From: Acinetobacter sp. ANC 3832
GTDB lineage: Bacteria > Pseudomonadota > Gammaproteobacteria > Pseudomonadales > Moraxellaceae
Direction: 5' to 3'
Assembly: GCF_002135415.1 (NCBI RefSeq)
Contig: NZ_NEGJ01000006.1
Location: forward strand, 95,438 to 159,437
DNA: 64,000 nt
Shown here: in pieces, positions 1 to 9,401 of the stretch
Layout of the letters: the number at the start of each line of letters is the position of its first letter
How positions within the stretch are numbered: the first letter of the stretch is position 1
Program-made: the position numbers and the translations under genes
Notes under the pieces: model-generated
What the model was told of the DNA's origin: nothing
Databases searched by the model: none
The model's input: only the letters and a program-made list of their open reading frames with translations

Positions 1-637
1 CATAAGGTTGTGAGGTTGATTTTTTCTTATCTTCATTTTGATTATGGATATAAGCAATATCTTGATCTAGCTGTTTTTCATCATGCGGATGCTCAGCATG
101 GTGTTCAATTTCATGGGTCTTTAAGAAATGTATATATTGCTCCATCAAGACTTTGTCATCATCACTGTTCATAGAAAATACTTCATGAATTTCTAGTGCT
201 TGACTTGCTTCATGGCTTGGCTGGACTTCTGAAGCGGGTTGTTCTGGACGCATCAAAGGAATTTGAGGTTTATCGTCCTCATCATCTTCGCTTTGTTCTT
301 TTTTAATATTGTCTTGCAAAACTTTATAGCGCGCTTGAATTAAGCCTAAATCTTGAGGATCAGAACTCCGTAAAGCCTCTTCCATTACTTTAAGATACGC
401 CTGACGAGCAATCCATAAATCTGAACCAGGTTCTAAATTTTCTTCATCCGTTAATGCCGCCATTTGCTGACTTTTTGCAGCCAATTGATTCACTTCAACG
501 GGAACAAAAGCATTTAAAGCTTTCACCATAAAACTTGAATAAAATGGTGTATATAAAAAAACCACAAAACAGCCAAAGAGGACGAATAGAACTGCGACTA
601 TTCGTACCAATTTTACCATCCAATGTAGTTTTGACAT
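1..637 (-). CDS. Membrane-anchored acidic protein, C-terminus beyond window
   Basis: Open reading frame that starts with ATG at 637 and runs off the left edge without a stop (212 codons visible). Residues about 8-30 form one hydrophobic segment rich in Val, Leu and Phe, so the protein probably has a single N-terminal membrane anchor. The rest is hydrophilic and rich in Glu, Asp, Gln and His, with a DDEDD cluster, and looks largely helical or disordered. It begins just beyond the murB stop, with a 4-base gap and on the same strand, so it probably belongs to the ptp-murB transcript. I do not recognise the family and assign no function. Confidence 0.7.
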   Translation of the reverse strand, partial: MSKLHWMVKLVRIVAVLFVLFGCFVVFLYTPFYSSFMVKALNAFVPVEVNQLAAKSQQMAALTDEENLEPGSDLWIARQAYLKVMEEALRSSDPQDLGLIQARYKVLQDNIKKEQSEDDEDDKPQIPLMRPEQPASEVQPSHEASQALEIHEVFSMNSDDDKVLMEQYIHFLKTHEIEHHAEHPHDEKQLDQDIAYIHNQNEDKKKSTSQPY

Positions 638-641
638 ATGA

Positions 642-1676
642 CTACCCCAAATGAGACTGAATTAAACCTGATTCATTAAATAACACAGGTTCAGGCTCTA
701 ATAATATATGAAATTTATTAAAAACATCGTGTTGCACAGCCCGATACGTTGCTTGAACATCATCTAAGCTGGCATTTGCATAATTCACCAAGACCAATGC
801 CTGCTTATCGAACATTCCGACTTGCTCTAATCTCTTCCCTTTCCAACCAGATTGATCAATCAGCCATCCAGCAGCAATTTTAACGCGATCATTGCTTTGA
901 GGGTAATGAGGAATATTCGGAAACCTTATCACTAATTCTGCAAAATCTTGTTGTGTAATTACTGGGTTTTTAAAGAAGCTTCCCACATTTGGAAAATCTT
1001 TCGGGTCAGGCAATTTACTTTGACGAATATGAATCACTTGTTTTTGTAAATTTTCAGCTGTGATTTCATCCCCCATCGCTGTTTTTAAATCACCATAGTT
1101 TATTTTCAAATCAGCTTTTTTCAGCAATTTAAAAACAACATGCGTAATGACATAACGATTAGGATCATCTTTAAAAATACTATGTCGATATGAAAATTCA
1201 CAATCTTGCGCTTGAATCGAACTAAACTGACCTAGCTGACGATCATAAACCTCAACGGATTGAATAAATTCGCCCGCTTCTACACCATAAGCACCAATAT
1301 TTTGCACTGGAGAAGCACCAACCAATCCTGGAATTAGTGCTAAATTTTGTAAGCCATATAATTTTTGTGCAGTCGTCCAAAGTACAAAATCATGCCAAAC
1401 TTGCCCTGCACCAACCTTTAACGTTTTACTTGTTTCATCTTCGGCTAAATATTCAATGCCTTGAATATCCATATGCATCACCAAAGCATTCATTTGCTTA
1501 GGCAACAACATATTGCTTCCACCAGAGAGAATCAAAACATTCAAATGTTCTGATTGATCAAAATTAAGCGCTTCAACAAGATCATCTACGGATTGAATCT
1601 GAACATAATGAGACGCAATAACATCTAAACTTAATGTGTTAAAAGGCTTAAGTTGAACCTGTGATTGGATTTTCAT
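642..1676 (-). CDS. murB: UDP-N-acetylenolpyruvoylglucosamine reductase (MurB)
   Basis: MurB reduces UDP-GlcNAc-enolpyruvate to UDP-MurNAc with NADPH and FAD in the cytoplasm, the second committed step of peptidoglycan precursor synthesis. The protein has the FAD-domain start PFNTLSLDV (about residue 11), the SGGSN phosphate loop (about 51-55), a [12 protein letters not shown] segment near 120, YRHS (the type I insert) and the proton-donor loop GSFFKNP; a Glu-rich EPEP motif near the C-terminus supplies the second acid. I chose ATG 1676 (344 aa, close to the 342 of E. coli). A longer frame to 1748 adds 24 residues without family match and would overlap the upstream phosphatase gene. The start lies 10 bases after the ptp stop, so the two are probably co-transcribed. 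Confidence 0.95.
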   Translation of the reverse strand: MKIQSQVQLKPFNTLSLDVIASHYVQIQSVDDLVEALNFDQSEHLNVLILSGGSNMLLPKQMNALVMHMDIQGIEYLAEDETSKTLKVGAGQVWHDFVLWTTAQKLYGLQNLALIPGLVGASPVQNIGAYGVEAGEFIQSVEVYDRQLGQFSSIQAQDCEFSYRHSIFKDDPNRYVITHVVFKLLKKADLKINYGDLKTAMGDEITAENLQKQVIHIRQSKLPDPKDFPNVGSFFKNPVITQQDFAELVIRFPNIPHYPQSNDRVKIAAGWLIDQSGWKGKRLEQVGMFDKQALVLVNYANASLDDVQATYRAVQHDVFNKFHILLEPEPVLFNESGLIQSHLG

Positions 1677-1686
1677 TAATGTCCTA

Positions 1687-2202
1687 TTACTTTTGACTTT
1701 GCATATTTTGTTTAAAAACATCAACCCAAGCCTGACTACTCGATTCACACTGATCTAAAACCTGTTCAAAACCATCTTCACCGCCATAGTATGGATCTAG
1801 CAAAGCATGTTGAGGATAAATCAAATCATGCTCACTCATTAGAGCAATTTTGGCTTTAACAAGATGATCGCCATGTATAGAAATTGCATCCATATATAAA
1901 GCTTGAATATCTTTTAAATTTTCAAAATCCATCGCAAGAATTAAATCAAACGCTACAAAATCATGAGTTTTTAACTGACGTGCACGTAAAGTAGATAAAT
2001 CATAACCACGTTTTAATGCATGTTGTTGACTACGGCGATCAGGGGCTTTATTAGGATGATAATTACTGGTACCTGCCGAATCGACTTGAATATTCAATTG
2101 TTGCCTATCACAAAAATGTCTAAGTACAACTTCAGCCGTTGGAGAACGACAGATATTTCCCAAACAGACACATAACACCTTGTATGGCGTTTTGGACGGC
2201 AT
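1687..2202 (-). CDS. Low-molecular-weight protein-tyrosine phosphatase family protein
   Basis: A 171-residue LMW-PTP fold protein. The catalytic P-loop C-x5-R-S is visible as CLGNICRS at residues 13-20, and the general acid Asp sits in DPYYGG near residue 136, so all catalytic residues are present. Family members remove phosphate from phosphotyrosine or small phospho-compounds in the cytoplasm. In Acinetobacter a different paralog (Wzb) sits in the capsule locus with its kinase. This copy has no Wzc-type kinase beside it and precedes murB, so its substrate cannot be inferred. The length is slightly above the usual 140-160 residues. Confidence 0.9.
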   Translation of the reverse strand: MPSKTPYKVLCVCLGNICRSPTAEVVLRHFCDRQQLNIQVDSAGTSNYHPNKAPDRRSQQHALKRGYDLSTLRARQLKTHDFVAFDLILAMDFENLKDIQALYMDAISIHGDHLVKAKIALMSEHDLIYPQHALLDPYYGGEDGFEQVLDQCESSSQAWVDVFKQNMQSQK

Positions 2203-2322
2203 AACAACCTCAAAAGTTAATTTCTTTTATAGGCTCTTATGTTAAGTTATTTACAGGATGAATCCTATAGAACTGTAAAACAATAATGTTTAATTTATGA
2301 TGAGAGATTAAGGATAATACGT

Positions 2323-3480
2323 ATGAGCCATTTTCAATTTCAAACCGTTGGCAATATCATTTCTGGTTTAGGATCTATACAAGAACTCAAAACCCTATTA
2401 TCCAATCAAAATTATCAAAAAATCTTAATCGTGACTGATCCCGGCATGATTCAACATCAATTACATGTACCCATTCTTGAAATTTTAGAAGTGATTAAAG
2501 TTGCTTATGTCATCTATTCTGAGGTGCAAGCAGATCCCGCCGAACATATCATTTTAGATGCTGTTCAATTTGCCAAGGCTGAACAGGTCGATGCCATCAT
2601 TGGTTTTGGTGGTGGTAGCTCAATGGATGTTGCAAAAGTCATTGCGATTTTAGCGGATCCCAAACAAACCCAATCACTTCAAGATCTCTATGGCATTAAT
2701 AATGCAAAAAAACCACGTTTACCGTTAATTCTTATTCCAACAACTGCAGGTACAGGATCAGAAGTCACACCGATTTCTATTGTCACCACAGGTGAAACGA
2801 CTAAGACAGGAATCGTTTCTCCAATTCTATATGCTGATATTGCAATTTTGGATGCCAACTTCACCAAAGACTTACCTGCTCATATCACGGCTGCGACGGG
2901 TATTGATGCTATGGTACATGCGATTGAAGCCTATACCTCTAAAATAAAGAAAAATGTCTATGCGGATATGCTGGCAAAACAGGCTTTAAAATTACTCAAC
3001 AAAAATCTTAAACTGGTCCTTAAAGATGGTTCTAATTTAGAAGCGCGTCAAAATATGCTCTTAGGCTCTATGCTTGCAGGTCAAGCTTTTGCAAACTCAC
3101 CTGTAGGTGCTGTACATGCTTTAGCATATCCCTTAGGAGGTCATTTTCATCTCTCTCATGGGCATACCAATGCACTGGTTTTAGTTGAAGTGATGAAATT
3201 TAATGCACCTGAAGCAAAGCAACACTATGCTGAACTGATGCAATGGCTTGATCCATACAGCAAAGGCAGTATGGATGGTCTATGTGATCTCTTTATTGAC
3301 CATATGCAAAGACACTTAGATGAAAGTGGTTTAACACTTCGCCTCAAAGATTTAAAAGTGCCAGAAAGTAAATTAGAACTTTTAGCACAAGATGCCATGC
3401 TACAAACTCGTTTACTACAAAATAATCCTCGTGAACTTACTCAAGCTGATGCTTTGCGTATATACCAAACGATTTATTAA
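2323..3480 (+). CDS. Iron-containing alcohol dehydrogenase
   Basis: A 385-residue group III (Fe-dependent) alcohol dehydrogenase. The N-terminal NAD(P)-binding half carries FGGGSSMDVAK near residues 96-106 and PTTAGTGSEVTP near 140. The metal-binding residues are in TGIDAMVHAIEA (Asp and first His) and in the His-rich stretch GGHFHLSHGH. This is the normal family length. Members interconvert primary alcohols or hydroxy acids with aldehydes or ketones; the substrate here is unknown. The gene stands alone, divergent from ptp-murB, with a likely terminator hairpin about 50 bases after the stop. Confidence 0.9.
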   Translation: MSHFQFQTVGNIISGLGSIQELKTLLSNQNYQKILIVTDPGMIQHQLHVPILEILEVIKVAYVIYSEVQADPAEHIILDAVQFAKAEQVDAIIGFGGGSSMDVAKVIAILADPKQTQSLQDLYGINNAKKPRLPLILIPTTAGTGSEVTPISIVTTGETTKTGIVSPILYADIAILDANFTKDLPAHITAATGIDAMVHAIEAYTSKIKKNVYADMLAKQALKLLNKNLKLVLKDGSNLEARQNMLLGSMLAGQAFANSPVGAVHALAYPLGGHFHLSHGHTNALVLVEVMKFNAPEAKQHYAELMQWLDPYSKGSMDGLCDLFIDHMQRHLDESGLTLRLKDLKVPESKLELLAQDAMLQTRLLQNNPRELTQADALRIYQTIY

Positions 3481-3532
3481 AATCTGCCCAAAATTCTCAT
3501 TGAAGTGAAAAACACTTATATACTTTATTGAT

Positions 3533-3566
3533 AATAGGTGAGATTTTTTAATCAATCTTACCTATT
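3533..3566 (+). terminator. Hairpin downstream of the alcohol dehydrogenase
   Basis: Inverted repeat AATAGGTGAGATT / AATCTTACCTATT forms a 13-bp stem with one G-U pair and an 8-base loop, 52 bases after the dehydrogenase stop. The T-run after it is interrupted (TTATAAAT), so it may be a weak terminator or only a structured 3' end. Confidence 0.45.
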
Positions 3567-3749
3567 TATAAATATTATTTATCACCATAAAATAATTCAA
3601 TAACAACAATATTCAGCTTTTTACCTAAATATAATGGTTAGATGTCTCATTTTTTACTCGATATTTCATTTTATTTTTAAACTAATTACTCTAAAATTAG
3701 AATAGATCTCAATCGGAAAATTGAGATAGCCAACAGTATCGGAATTTTT

Positions 3750-4583
3750 ATGAAAAAACTTACTTTAGCCATTCTCCCTCTTGCAATGTTTGCCACTACA
3801 AATTTTGCACATGCAGCAACTTCCGACGGTAAAACATTTGGTGTATCTGCCGGTTGGTTACATGTCATGCCACAAAGTGGCAAACAAGGTGTCTATGGGC
3901 AAACTGGAGCACCATTACCTGTTTTACAATCATCTTCTCCTAATGCTGGCTTTGAAGTACAAGACTCTGACACTGCTGGAATTATGCTTGATTATTTTGT
4001 CAATGATAATGTGTCTTTAGAGTTGGTATTGGGTGCACCACCTGAAATGGAACTTTCTGGAAAAGGTTCAATTTCAGTTCTTGGTCATGATGTTGTTGGT
4101 CTTGATAAATATTCAACTGCAGCAACAACGGATGCGTATACACCAACCATTACAGGTCGCTATCATTTTGGCTCTATTAATAACCGTATTCGCCCATATG
4201 TTGGCGCTGGCTTAATGTATGCTCATTTTAGCAATGTTGAAGCTGACCCTAAAATTAATGGTGAATTAGCACAAAGGATTAATGGTATTGCAAATAGCTT
4301 ATATCCTCAGTTTCAAGGCAAGTTAGATGTAAAACCAAATCTTGGTAAAATTAAAGTGGATGATGCAATCGCACCTATTGCCACTTTAGGTGTTGATGTC
4401 AACATTAATAAGAATTGGTTTGCAACAGCTTCTGTATCGTATGCTCAGCTTTCTACTAAAGCCAAATTGAATGTAAACGGTCTTTCCCCTGTTGACGGTT
4501 CAAATGTCACACTTCTCACAGGTCAAAGTAAAATTGAAATCAACCCAGTTGTAACTTACTTGGGTCTTGGTTACCGTTTCTAA
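3750..4583 (+). CDS. OmpW family outer-membrane protein
   Basis: 277 residues with a clear Sec signal peptide (MKKLTLAILPLAMFATTNFAHA, cleavage after AHA near residue 22). The mature part has the OmpW/AlkL pattern: an early aromatic-Gly segment VSAGWLHVMP, strands such as IMLDYFVNDNVSLELVLG, ITGRYHFG, IRPYVGAGLMYAHF, and a C-terminal strand ending in GLGYRF whose last residue is Phe, as required for Bam recognition. OmpW forms an 8-strand barrel that passes small hydrophobic compounds; AlkL relatives help alkane entry. An insert of about 40 residues (Glu-Ala-Asp-Pro to Pro-Gln-Phe-Gln-Gly-Lys) lengthens it over the usual 210-230 residues. It is a single gene closed by a strong hairpin. Confidence 0.9.
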   Translation: MKKLTLAILPLAMFATTNFAHAATSDGKTFGVSAGWLHVMPQSGKQGVYGQTGAPLPVLQSSSPNAGFEVQDSDTAGIMLDYFVNDNVSLELVLGAPPEMELSGKGSISVLGHDVVGLDKYSTAATTDAYTPTITGRYHFGSINNRIRPYVGAGLMYAHFSNVEADPKINGELAQRINGIANSLYPQFQGKLDVKPNLGKIKVDDAIAPIATLGVDVNINKNWFATASVSYAQLSTKAKLNVNGLSPVDGSNVTLLTGQSKIEINPVVTYLGLGYRF

Positions 4584-4601
4584 GCGAACTAAAAGTACCA
4601 A

Positions 4602-4636
4602 TAAAAGCTCATTAGGCACTGCTTAATGAGCTTTTA
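4602..4636. terminator. Strong terminator after the ompW-like gene
   Basis: A perfect 13-bp stem, TAAAAGCTCATTA paired with TAATGAGCTTTTA, around a 9-base loop. Flanking A and T runs make it usable on both strands, although the next gene is also on the plus strand. Confidence 0.8.
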
Positions 4637-4696
4637 CTTGTGCAAGTTACAATTATTCGATAAAACATATCTATTCAAAATTCTACGATTAAAACA

Positions 4697-5128
4697 ATGA
4701 AACTAGAAACTAAACTAAAGTCACAATATCAGTTTTTATTCCCCATTCAGACACGTTGGGCTGACAATGACATTTATGGTCATGTAAATAATGTCACTTA
4801 TTATAGTTATTTTGATACAGCCGCTAATGCATTACTGATTCAAAAAACAGGTTTTGATATTCACCTTTCACCGATTATTGGCTTAGTCGTCAGTTCAGCT
4901 TGTAGTTTTTTACAAGAACTAACGTATCCTGAAATTATTGAGGTAGGTGTTGCGATTAGTAAAATTGGCAATTCATCATTAACCTATGACTTGGCTATTT
5001 TTAAACAAGACCAAGAGCAAGCCTCAGCACAAGGTCATTTTGTTCATGTCTTTGTAGAACGTCAAACAAAAAAAAGCACCCCTATTCCTCAAGAAATGCG
5101 GGATGCTTTAGCATATTATTTAATCTAA
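4697..5128 (+). CDS. Acyl-CoA thioesterase, hotdog fold (4HBT/YbgC-FadM type)
   Basis: 143 residues. The N-terminal motif TRWADNDIYGHVNNVTYYSYFDTA (residues about 19-42) is the 4-hydroxybenzoyl-CoA thioesterase signature with the catalytic Asp in D-x-Y-G-H-V-N-N. A central helix and a C-terminal beta-sheet strand such as GHFVHVFVERQT complete the single hotdog domain. Members hydrolyse acyl-CoA thioesters in the cytoplasm; the chain length is not predictable from sequence. It sits alone between ompW and the convergent dnaX, 25 bases from the dnaX stop. Confidence 0.88.
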   Translation: MKLETKLKSQYQFLFPIQTRWADNDIYGHVNNVTYYSYFDTAANALLIQKTGFDIHLSPIIGLVVSSACSFLQELTYPEIIEVGVAISKIGNSSLTYDLAIFKQDQEQASAQGHFVHVFVERQTKKSTPIPQEMRDALAYYLI

Positions 5129-5153
5129 GAAGCTTAGTTTTTTCTTTCTAAAA

Positions 5154-7334
5154 TTAAGACTTAAGCTGAATATTTTGCACTTCTCCATCAAACGCATCAA
5201 TTAAACTTTTAACAACTACTTCTTCACTTAGCATTTCAGAAGCACGTTGATGCGCTTTAACTTTACGTGCATTTTGAAGGATAAAAGGAGTCTTTTCAGC
5301 CACTTCTTCATATTGAACAATAAAGCGTGTATTTGGCCAGTTCTGGATCAATTGTGCTTCTAAATCATGCTGGGTCTGATTCAATAACGCTTCATATCGC
5401 TGTGGTATATGAAAAGTAGATTCATCATCAATCTGACCTGTCATCATTCCATACTGTGCTAACTCTTGTACAGCAGGTGATAATTCACTATTTCTGAACC
5501 AGTATTCCCACTTATTAACATCCCACTCACCCATTAAATCAAGTGGTGCAAGCGTTAAAATATCTTGTGGCGTTTGCAAAGTTTTAGAAGAAGTTATATG
5601 AGGTTTTAAATCACTAAGCGCTTTTTGTTCATTTGCTTCCTGAATCTTTTCTTCATTCATATTCTGAACAGATTCTTTTGAAGAGTCACCTTCTATTAAA
5701 TCTTTATTCGGATCTAAGAAAAAAATCTCTTGATCTGAAAGTAAACTGATATTGATAACTTGTGATACAACATTATGAATAGTTGTTCCATCTTCAAATA
5801 AAGTCAAAGTTGGCTCTTCCTCAACCAAATCAGATTGACGTGAATCTAATAAAGTTTGCTCAGCCACAGCCGATTGAATAGGTACTACATTTTCTTCAGT
5901 CTGAGTAAAATCATGAGATGAAATTGACTCAGATTTATCATGTGTATTTAATTGATCTTCAACCATCTGAGCAGGTTGGCTTTCTACATATTGATTAGGA
6001 TCCGACTCAAAATGATCCGCTTCTTGAGTTTTTGATTGTTGATTAGAAACATTAGACCTAGACTCATCAATAGTTTCCTGTTGATTTACGAAATCAGTTT
6101 GTACATCAGAATCTACGCTAGATTTATTCTCATGAAATCTCCGATCAATGACACCACGATCACCAGACTGCTCTAAACTTTCTTGCTGTTCAATATCTTG
6201 TGACGGGTTTGAAACAGGAGGTGCTTCTGAAACAATAATCTCATTATTATGTAATGGTCTAAAAGCCAGTAAACGTAAAATCGTCATTTCAAAGCCTTGC
6301 TCTTGAGTCACAGCAAGTTGTAAATCTGAACGACCTTTACATGCAATTTGATAATAAAGTTGCAAATCTTGAGCAGATATTAATTGAGATAATCGCATAA
6401 TTTTTTGATTAATTTCGGCACTATATTTTAAACTTAAATCTGGCAAATATTGCAACATTGCCAATTCATGTAAGGTAGAAATAAACTGGTCTAAAACCAA
6501 AGAGACATCTAAAGCTTGTTGCCTAAATTGTAAAAGCAACTGGCTCACTCGTTCACGTTTATTTTGATGAATCGCCAAGATCAAATCATAAATAATGGTT
6601 CGATCAATCAATCCCAGCATTTCTTTTACATCTTGATGATGAATTGCTCCCTGACCATAAGCAATTGCTTGATCTGTTAAAGACAATGCGTCACGCACTG
6701 AACCTTGTGCAGATTCAGCAATTTGCCAAATCGCATCTTGTTCAGATTGAATTTCTTCTTTTTGTAAAATGTCAGCCAGATGATGTGTGATTTCATCTAC
6801 AGCCAAAGGACGTAAAGTAAATTGTAGGCAACGCGAAATTACTGTAATCGGTAGTTTCTGTGGATCTGTCGTCGCAAAAAGAAATTTTACATGTTCTGGT
6901 GGTTCTTCTAATGTTTTTAGTAAAGCATTAAAGGAATGTGTTGAAAGCATGTGTACTTCATCGATCAAATAAACTTTAAAACGACCTTGCGTCGGTGCAT
7001 AAGGAACGTTATCGAGTAATTCACGTGTATCCTCTACTTTCGTTCGTGATGCAGCATCAATTTCAATCAGATCAATAAAACGACCTTCATTTACGGCTGT
7101 ACAAGTTGCACATACTTCACACGGCGTAGAAGTTATTCCTGTTTCACAATTGAGGCACTTTGCTAAAATACGAGCAATGGTTGTTTTACCAACACCACGA
7201 GTACCTGTAAACAAATATGCATGATGTAAACGCCCGCGGTCTAAGGCACTGGTCAATGCACGTGAAACATGGTTTTGACCGACCAATTCTTTAAAATTGC
7301 GTGGACGATATTTTCGTGCAAGTACCTGATACAT
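5154..7334 (-). CDS. dnaX: DNA polymerase III subunit tau (and gamma)
   Basis: 726-residue clamp-loader ATPase. AAA+ motifs are clear: Walker A GTRGVGKTT (about 44-52), a Cys4 zinc module in the stretch beginning CLNCETG, Walker B LIDEVHMLS and sensor FATTDPQKLP. Domain III follows to about residue 360. Residues about 370-590 are a long disordered linker rich in Gln, Glu, Ser and Asp, and the last 120 residues form the tau-specific domain V that contacts the polymerase alpha subunit. In this linker I see no A-AAA-AAG slippery heptamer, so production of the short gamma form is not evident. ATG 7334 follows AAGGAG at suitable spacing. It is the last gene of its unit and converges with the thioesterase. 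Confidence 0.96.
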   Translation of the reverse strand: MYQVLARKYRPRNFKELVGQNHVSRALTSALDRGRLHHAYLFTGTRGVGKTTIARILAKCLNCETGITSTPCEVCATCTAVNEGRFIDLIEIDAASRTKVEDTRELLDNVPYAPTQGRFKVYLIDEVHMLSTHSFNALLKTLEEPPEHVKFLFATTDPQKLPITVISRCLQFTLRPLAVDEITHHLADILQKEEIQSEQDAIWQIAESAQGSVRDALSLTDQAIAYGQGAIHHQDVKEMLGLIDRTIIYDLILAIHQNKRERVSQLLLQFRQQALDVSLVLDQFISTLHELAMLQYLPDLSLKYSAEINQKIMRLSQLISAQDLQLYYQIACKGRSDLQLAVTQEQGFEMTILRLLAFRPLHNNEIIVSEAPPVSNPSQDIEQQESLEQSGDRGVIDRRFHENKSSVDSDVQTDFVNQQETIDESRSNVSNQQSKTQEADHFESDPNQYVESQPAQMVEDQLNTHDKSESISSHDFTQTEENVVPIQSAVAEQTLLDSRQSDLVEEEPTLTLFEDGTTIHNVVSQVINISLLSDQEIFFLDPNKDLIEGDSSKESVQNMNEEKIQEANEQKALSDLKPHITSSKTLQTPQDILTLAPLDLMGEWDVNKWEYWFRNSELSPAVQELAQYGMMTGQIDDESTFHIPQRYEALLNQTQHDLEAQLIQNWPNTRFIVQYEEVAEKTPFILQNARKVKAHQRASEMLSEEVVVKSLIDAFDGEVQNIQLKS

Positions 7335-7499
7335 GGATGCTCCTTATTACAGCGATAAGGATACTGTGTTTTTAACAATTAGTGAATGAAGAATAGTAAG
7401 AGTTATTATTTGTTTGAGATCATTATCTCAACCTCTGAACACAGTTTAATCTACATAATATGAAAACAGCCGATATTACTCATAAGCTTCATTTGATTT

Positions 7500-7952
7500 T
7501 CAAACGACCCAGCCATCAATCAAATTATATTCTGCATAAAGATTATTTGGCATAAAAAAGTGCACCACTTCACTATCACCATCTGCTGGTTTTAAAAAAA
7601 TCAAACTCAAATCATCAGTATCAAAATTGATCTGAATCGTATCATCGAATTCTGCAATCTCTTTAATCGTACCAAGGTTCAATTTTTGTAATGTTTCATA
7701 TAACTCTAAATTTGTTAAATTATTATGAGCACTAAAAATAAGTTTACCCTCCGTCAACATTTGCCAATTTGATCCATAAGTCCCTAGTTTCCATTCACCG
7801 TAAAACCGATCAGAATCCTTGCTAATATGTGATATTTTCTCTCCAAAACCTAAACGAATACTTCCCCATTCACCAATATATTTTCGACAACAGGGTAGAT
7901 TTATTATTTTAGATAATATTGGAGGTATCATTAAGTTTTTCATATCATGCAT
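7500..7952 (-). CDS. Small protein of unknown function
   Basis: 150 residues if started at 7952; ATG 7943 (MKNLMIPP) is an alternative, and neither has a good ribosome site. No signal peptide or membrane segment. The sequence is a mixed alpha/beta type with a Trp-rich middle (YIGEWGSIRLGFGEK, FYGEWKLGTYGSNWQ) and an acidic end. Composition and isolation between dnaX and a hydrolase gene resemble a stand-alone accessory gene, such as orphan immunity-like proteins, but no motif proves that. No toxin-like gene lies beside it. Coding status is supported by length and clean codon use on the opposite strand from any known gene. Confidence 0.6.
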   Translation of the reverse strand: MHDMKNLMIPPILSKIINLPCCRKYIGEWGSIRLGFGEKISHISKDSDRFYGEWKLGTYGSNWQMLTEGKLIFSAHNNLTNLELYETLQKLNLGTIKEIAEFDDTIQINFDTDDLSLIFLKPADGDSEVVHFFMPNNLYAEYNLIDGWVV

Positions 7953-7973
7953 ATATCTAAGTCGTCACATATA

Positions 7974-9236
7974 TCAAAACCAACCTTTATGCCCTTTTAA
8001 CACCGCATCTGCACAACGTAAAGCTTCTTGGCTTAATCCCCATAAACGATAGTCACCAGTAATTGAACCCGCAGCAAAATTATGGGTATAAGCAAAACTA
8101 AGTTGTCGTTGTGGGTCACACCATGCGCCAGAACCATTATAACCAATATGTCCAAAGCCCTTTTTAGCACGCTTGCCCATGGTAATCACACGGTGATAAC
8201 CTAAACGCCATTTCATTGGAATCGGCATCACTCGATCTCGTTTAATACTTTGAATTTCACTCAGTGATGTAAACACTTCAGGTTTAATAATCACCTGATC
8301 ATTCCATTCGCCTTTATTCGCAAGCATGGCATACATTTTCGCAAGGCTACGTGCAGTAAAAGCGCCATTTACTGCTGGAATAACAGCTTGTAAACCCTCA
8401 TCACTAAAAAAGCTAAAATCTCGCATTCCCTTAGGAACCATTGCATCTAAAAAGTCTTGTGGATTCTGCCCACTAAATTCAATCAATTTTTCAGAAAAAC
8501 TACTTTTGTGTACTTTTTTAGGCTTCTGTGTCACATTTTGAGTGATAGCTAACTCTTTTTTCTTTTTCGGTAAGGGTTTGGCAATACGAGCAAGTTGGTC
8601 TGTAGGTACACCAAAATACCCCCCATCCAACTCTAACGGATCAACCAAATAACGCTGCATCAGCCAAACCAGAGGTTGTTTGGTTGCTTTTTCTAAAACT
8701 CCACCTACCAACCAACCAAAAGTAAGCGCTTGATATGCAATATCCTGTCCAATGGCGAAACGTGGTTTAGCCTGTTCCATCACATGGAGCATATGTTGCC
8801 AATCCGCCATTTCAACAGCACTACCAATCATATTCCGAATATCATACAAACCACTTTGATGACTTAAAATATGCCGTAATGTCATTGCTGATTTACCATT
8901 TTGTCCAAATTCAGGCCAGTATTGGATAATAGGCGTATCGTAATCTAGAAAACCTTCACTCACTAAAATATGCGCCAAAGTCGCAATCACACCTTTTCCA
9001 GTTGAATAACAAACTGACAGAGTATCTTCACTCCAGTTTTCAGTAATCGATTTTTTACCGGTATAAATATCAACAACTTTTTCACCCTTAAAATATACGG
9101 TCAGTGCTGCACCGCCATATTCAGTTCGGTGATCTTGTAGTCGACTAAATTGTTCGGCTAAATCAAGAAATTGAGGATCTACAAAGCCTTTATAATTCTG
9201 TGTATCTGCAAATAAAATATCTTTAAAACCGTTCAT
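7974..9236 (-). CDS. Serine hydrolase of the beta-lactamase/EstB family
   Basis: 420 residues with the class C beta-lactamase/DD-peptidase-like fold. The nucleophile motif S-x-x-K appears as STGK (near residue 79, in VCYSTGKGV). The Tyr motif is probably YQALTFGW near 170, and the third motif is the H-x-G type, GHIGYNGSG near 370, typical of esterases such as EstB rather than true beta-lactamases (K-T-G). There is no signal peptide, so it is likely cytoplasmic. Likely activity is on small esters or lactones. An insert of Lys-rich sequence (KPLPKKKKE) sits around residue 225. It is a single gene with a 20-base gap to the unknown small protein downstream. Confidence 0.85.
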   Translation of the reverse strand: MNGFKDILFADTQNYKGFVDPQFLDLAEQFSRLQDHRTEYGGAALTVYFKGEKVVDIYTGKKSITENWSEDTLSVCYSTGKGVIATLAHILVSEGFLDYDTPIIQYWPEFGQNGKSAMTLRHILSHQSGLYDIRNMIGSAVEMADWQHMLHVMEQAKPRFAIGQDIAYQALTFGWLVGGVLEKATKQPLVWLMQRYLVDPLELDGGYFGVPTDQLARIAKPLPKKKKELAITQNVTQKPKKVHKSSFSEKLIEFSGQNPQDFLDAMVPKGMRDFSFFSDEGLQAVIPAVNGAFTARSLAKMYAMLANKGEWNDQVIIKPEVFTSLSEIQSIKRDRVMPIPMKWRLGYHRVITMGKRAKKGFGHIGYNGSGAWCDPQRQLSFAYTHNFAAGSITGDYRLWGLSQEALRCADAVLKGHKGWF

Positions 9237-9357
9237 TCCTTCGCCCTTATTTTTCTTTATATGTTTTCTAACTTTACATCATCGACTTTTACATAACACT
9301 TTTTTTATTTATTCTTACAGAACAAAAAACTGATCATTTATGCAATACATCTCATCT

Positions 9358-9388
9358 AAAAGCCCAAATCATCACGATTTAGGCTTTT
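9358..9388. terminator. Hairpin at the 3' end of the MaoC gene
   Basis: The stem AAAGCCCAAATC / GATTTAGGCTTT (one mismatch) with a 5-base loop lies 14 bases past the MaoC stop. The T-run is stronger on the plus strand (TTATTTTTA), shorter on the minus strand that would use it. Confidence 0.55.
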
Positions 9389-9401
9389 ATTTTTATAGCC
9401 C

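Noticed and set aside
5590..6240. dnaX programmed frameshift site
   Set aside because: No A-AAA-AAG heptamer with downstream hairpin seen in the linker region.
7256..7275. parS-like sequence CACGTGAAACA
   Set aside because: Only one half matches the parS consensus and it is inside dnaX; another partial match near 40765 lies in rpsA. No full parS was found near parAB.
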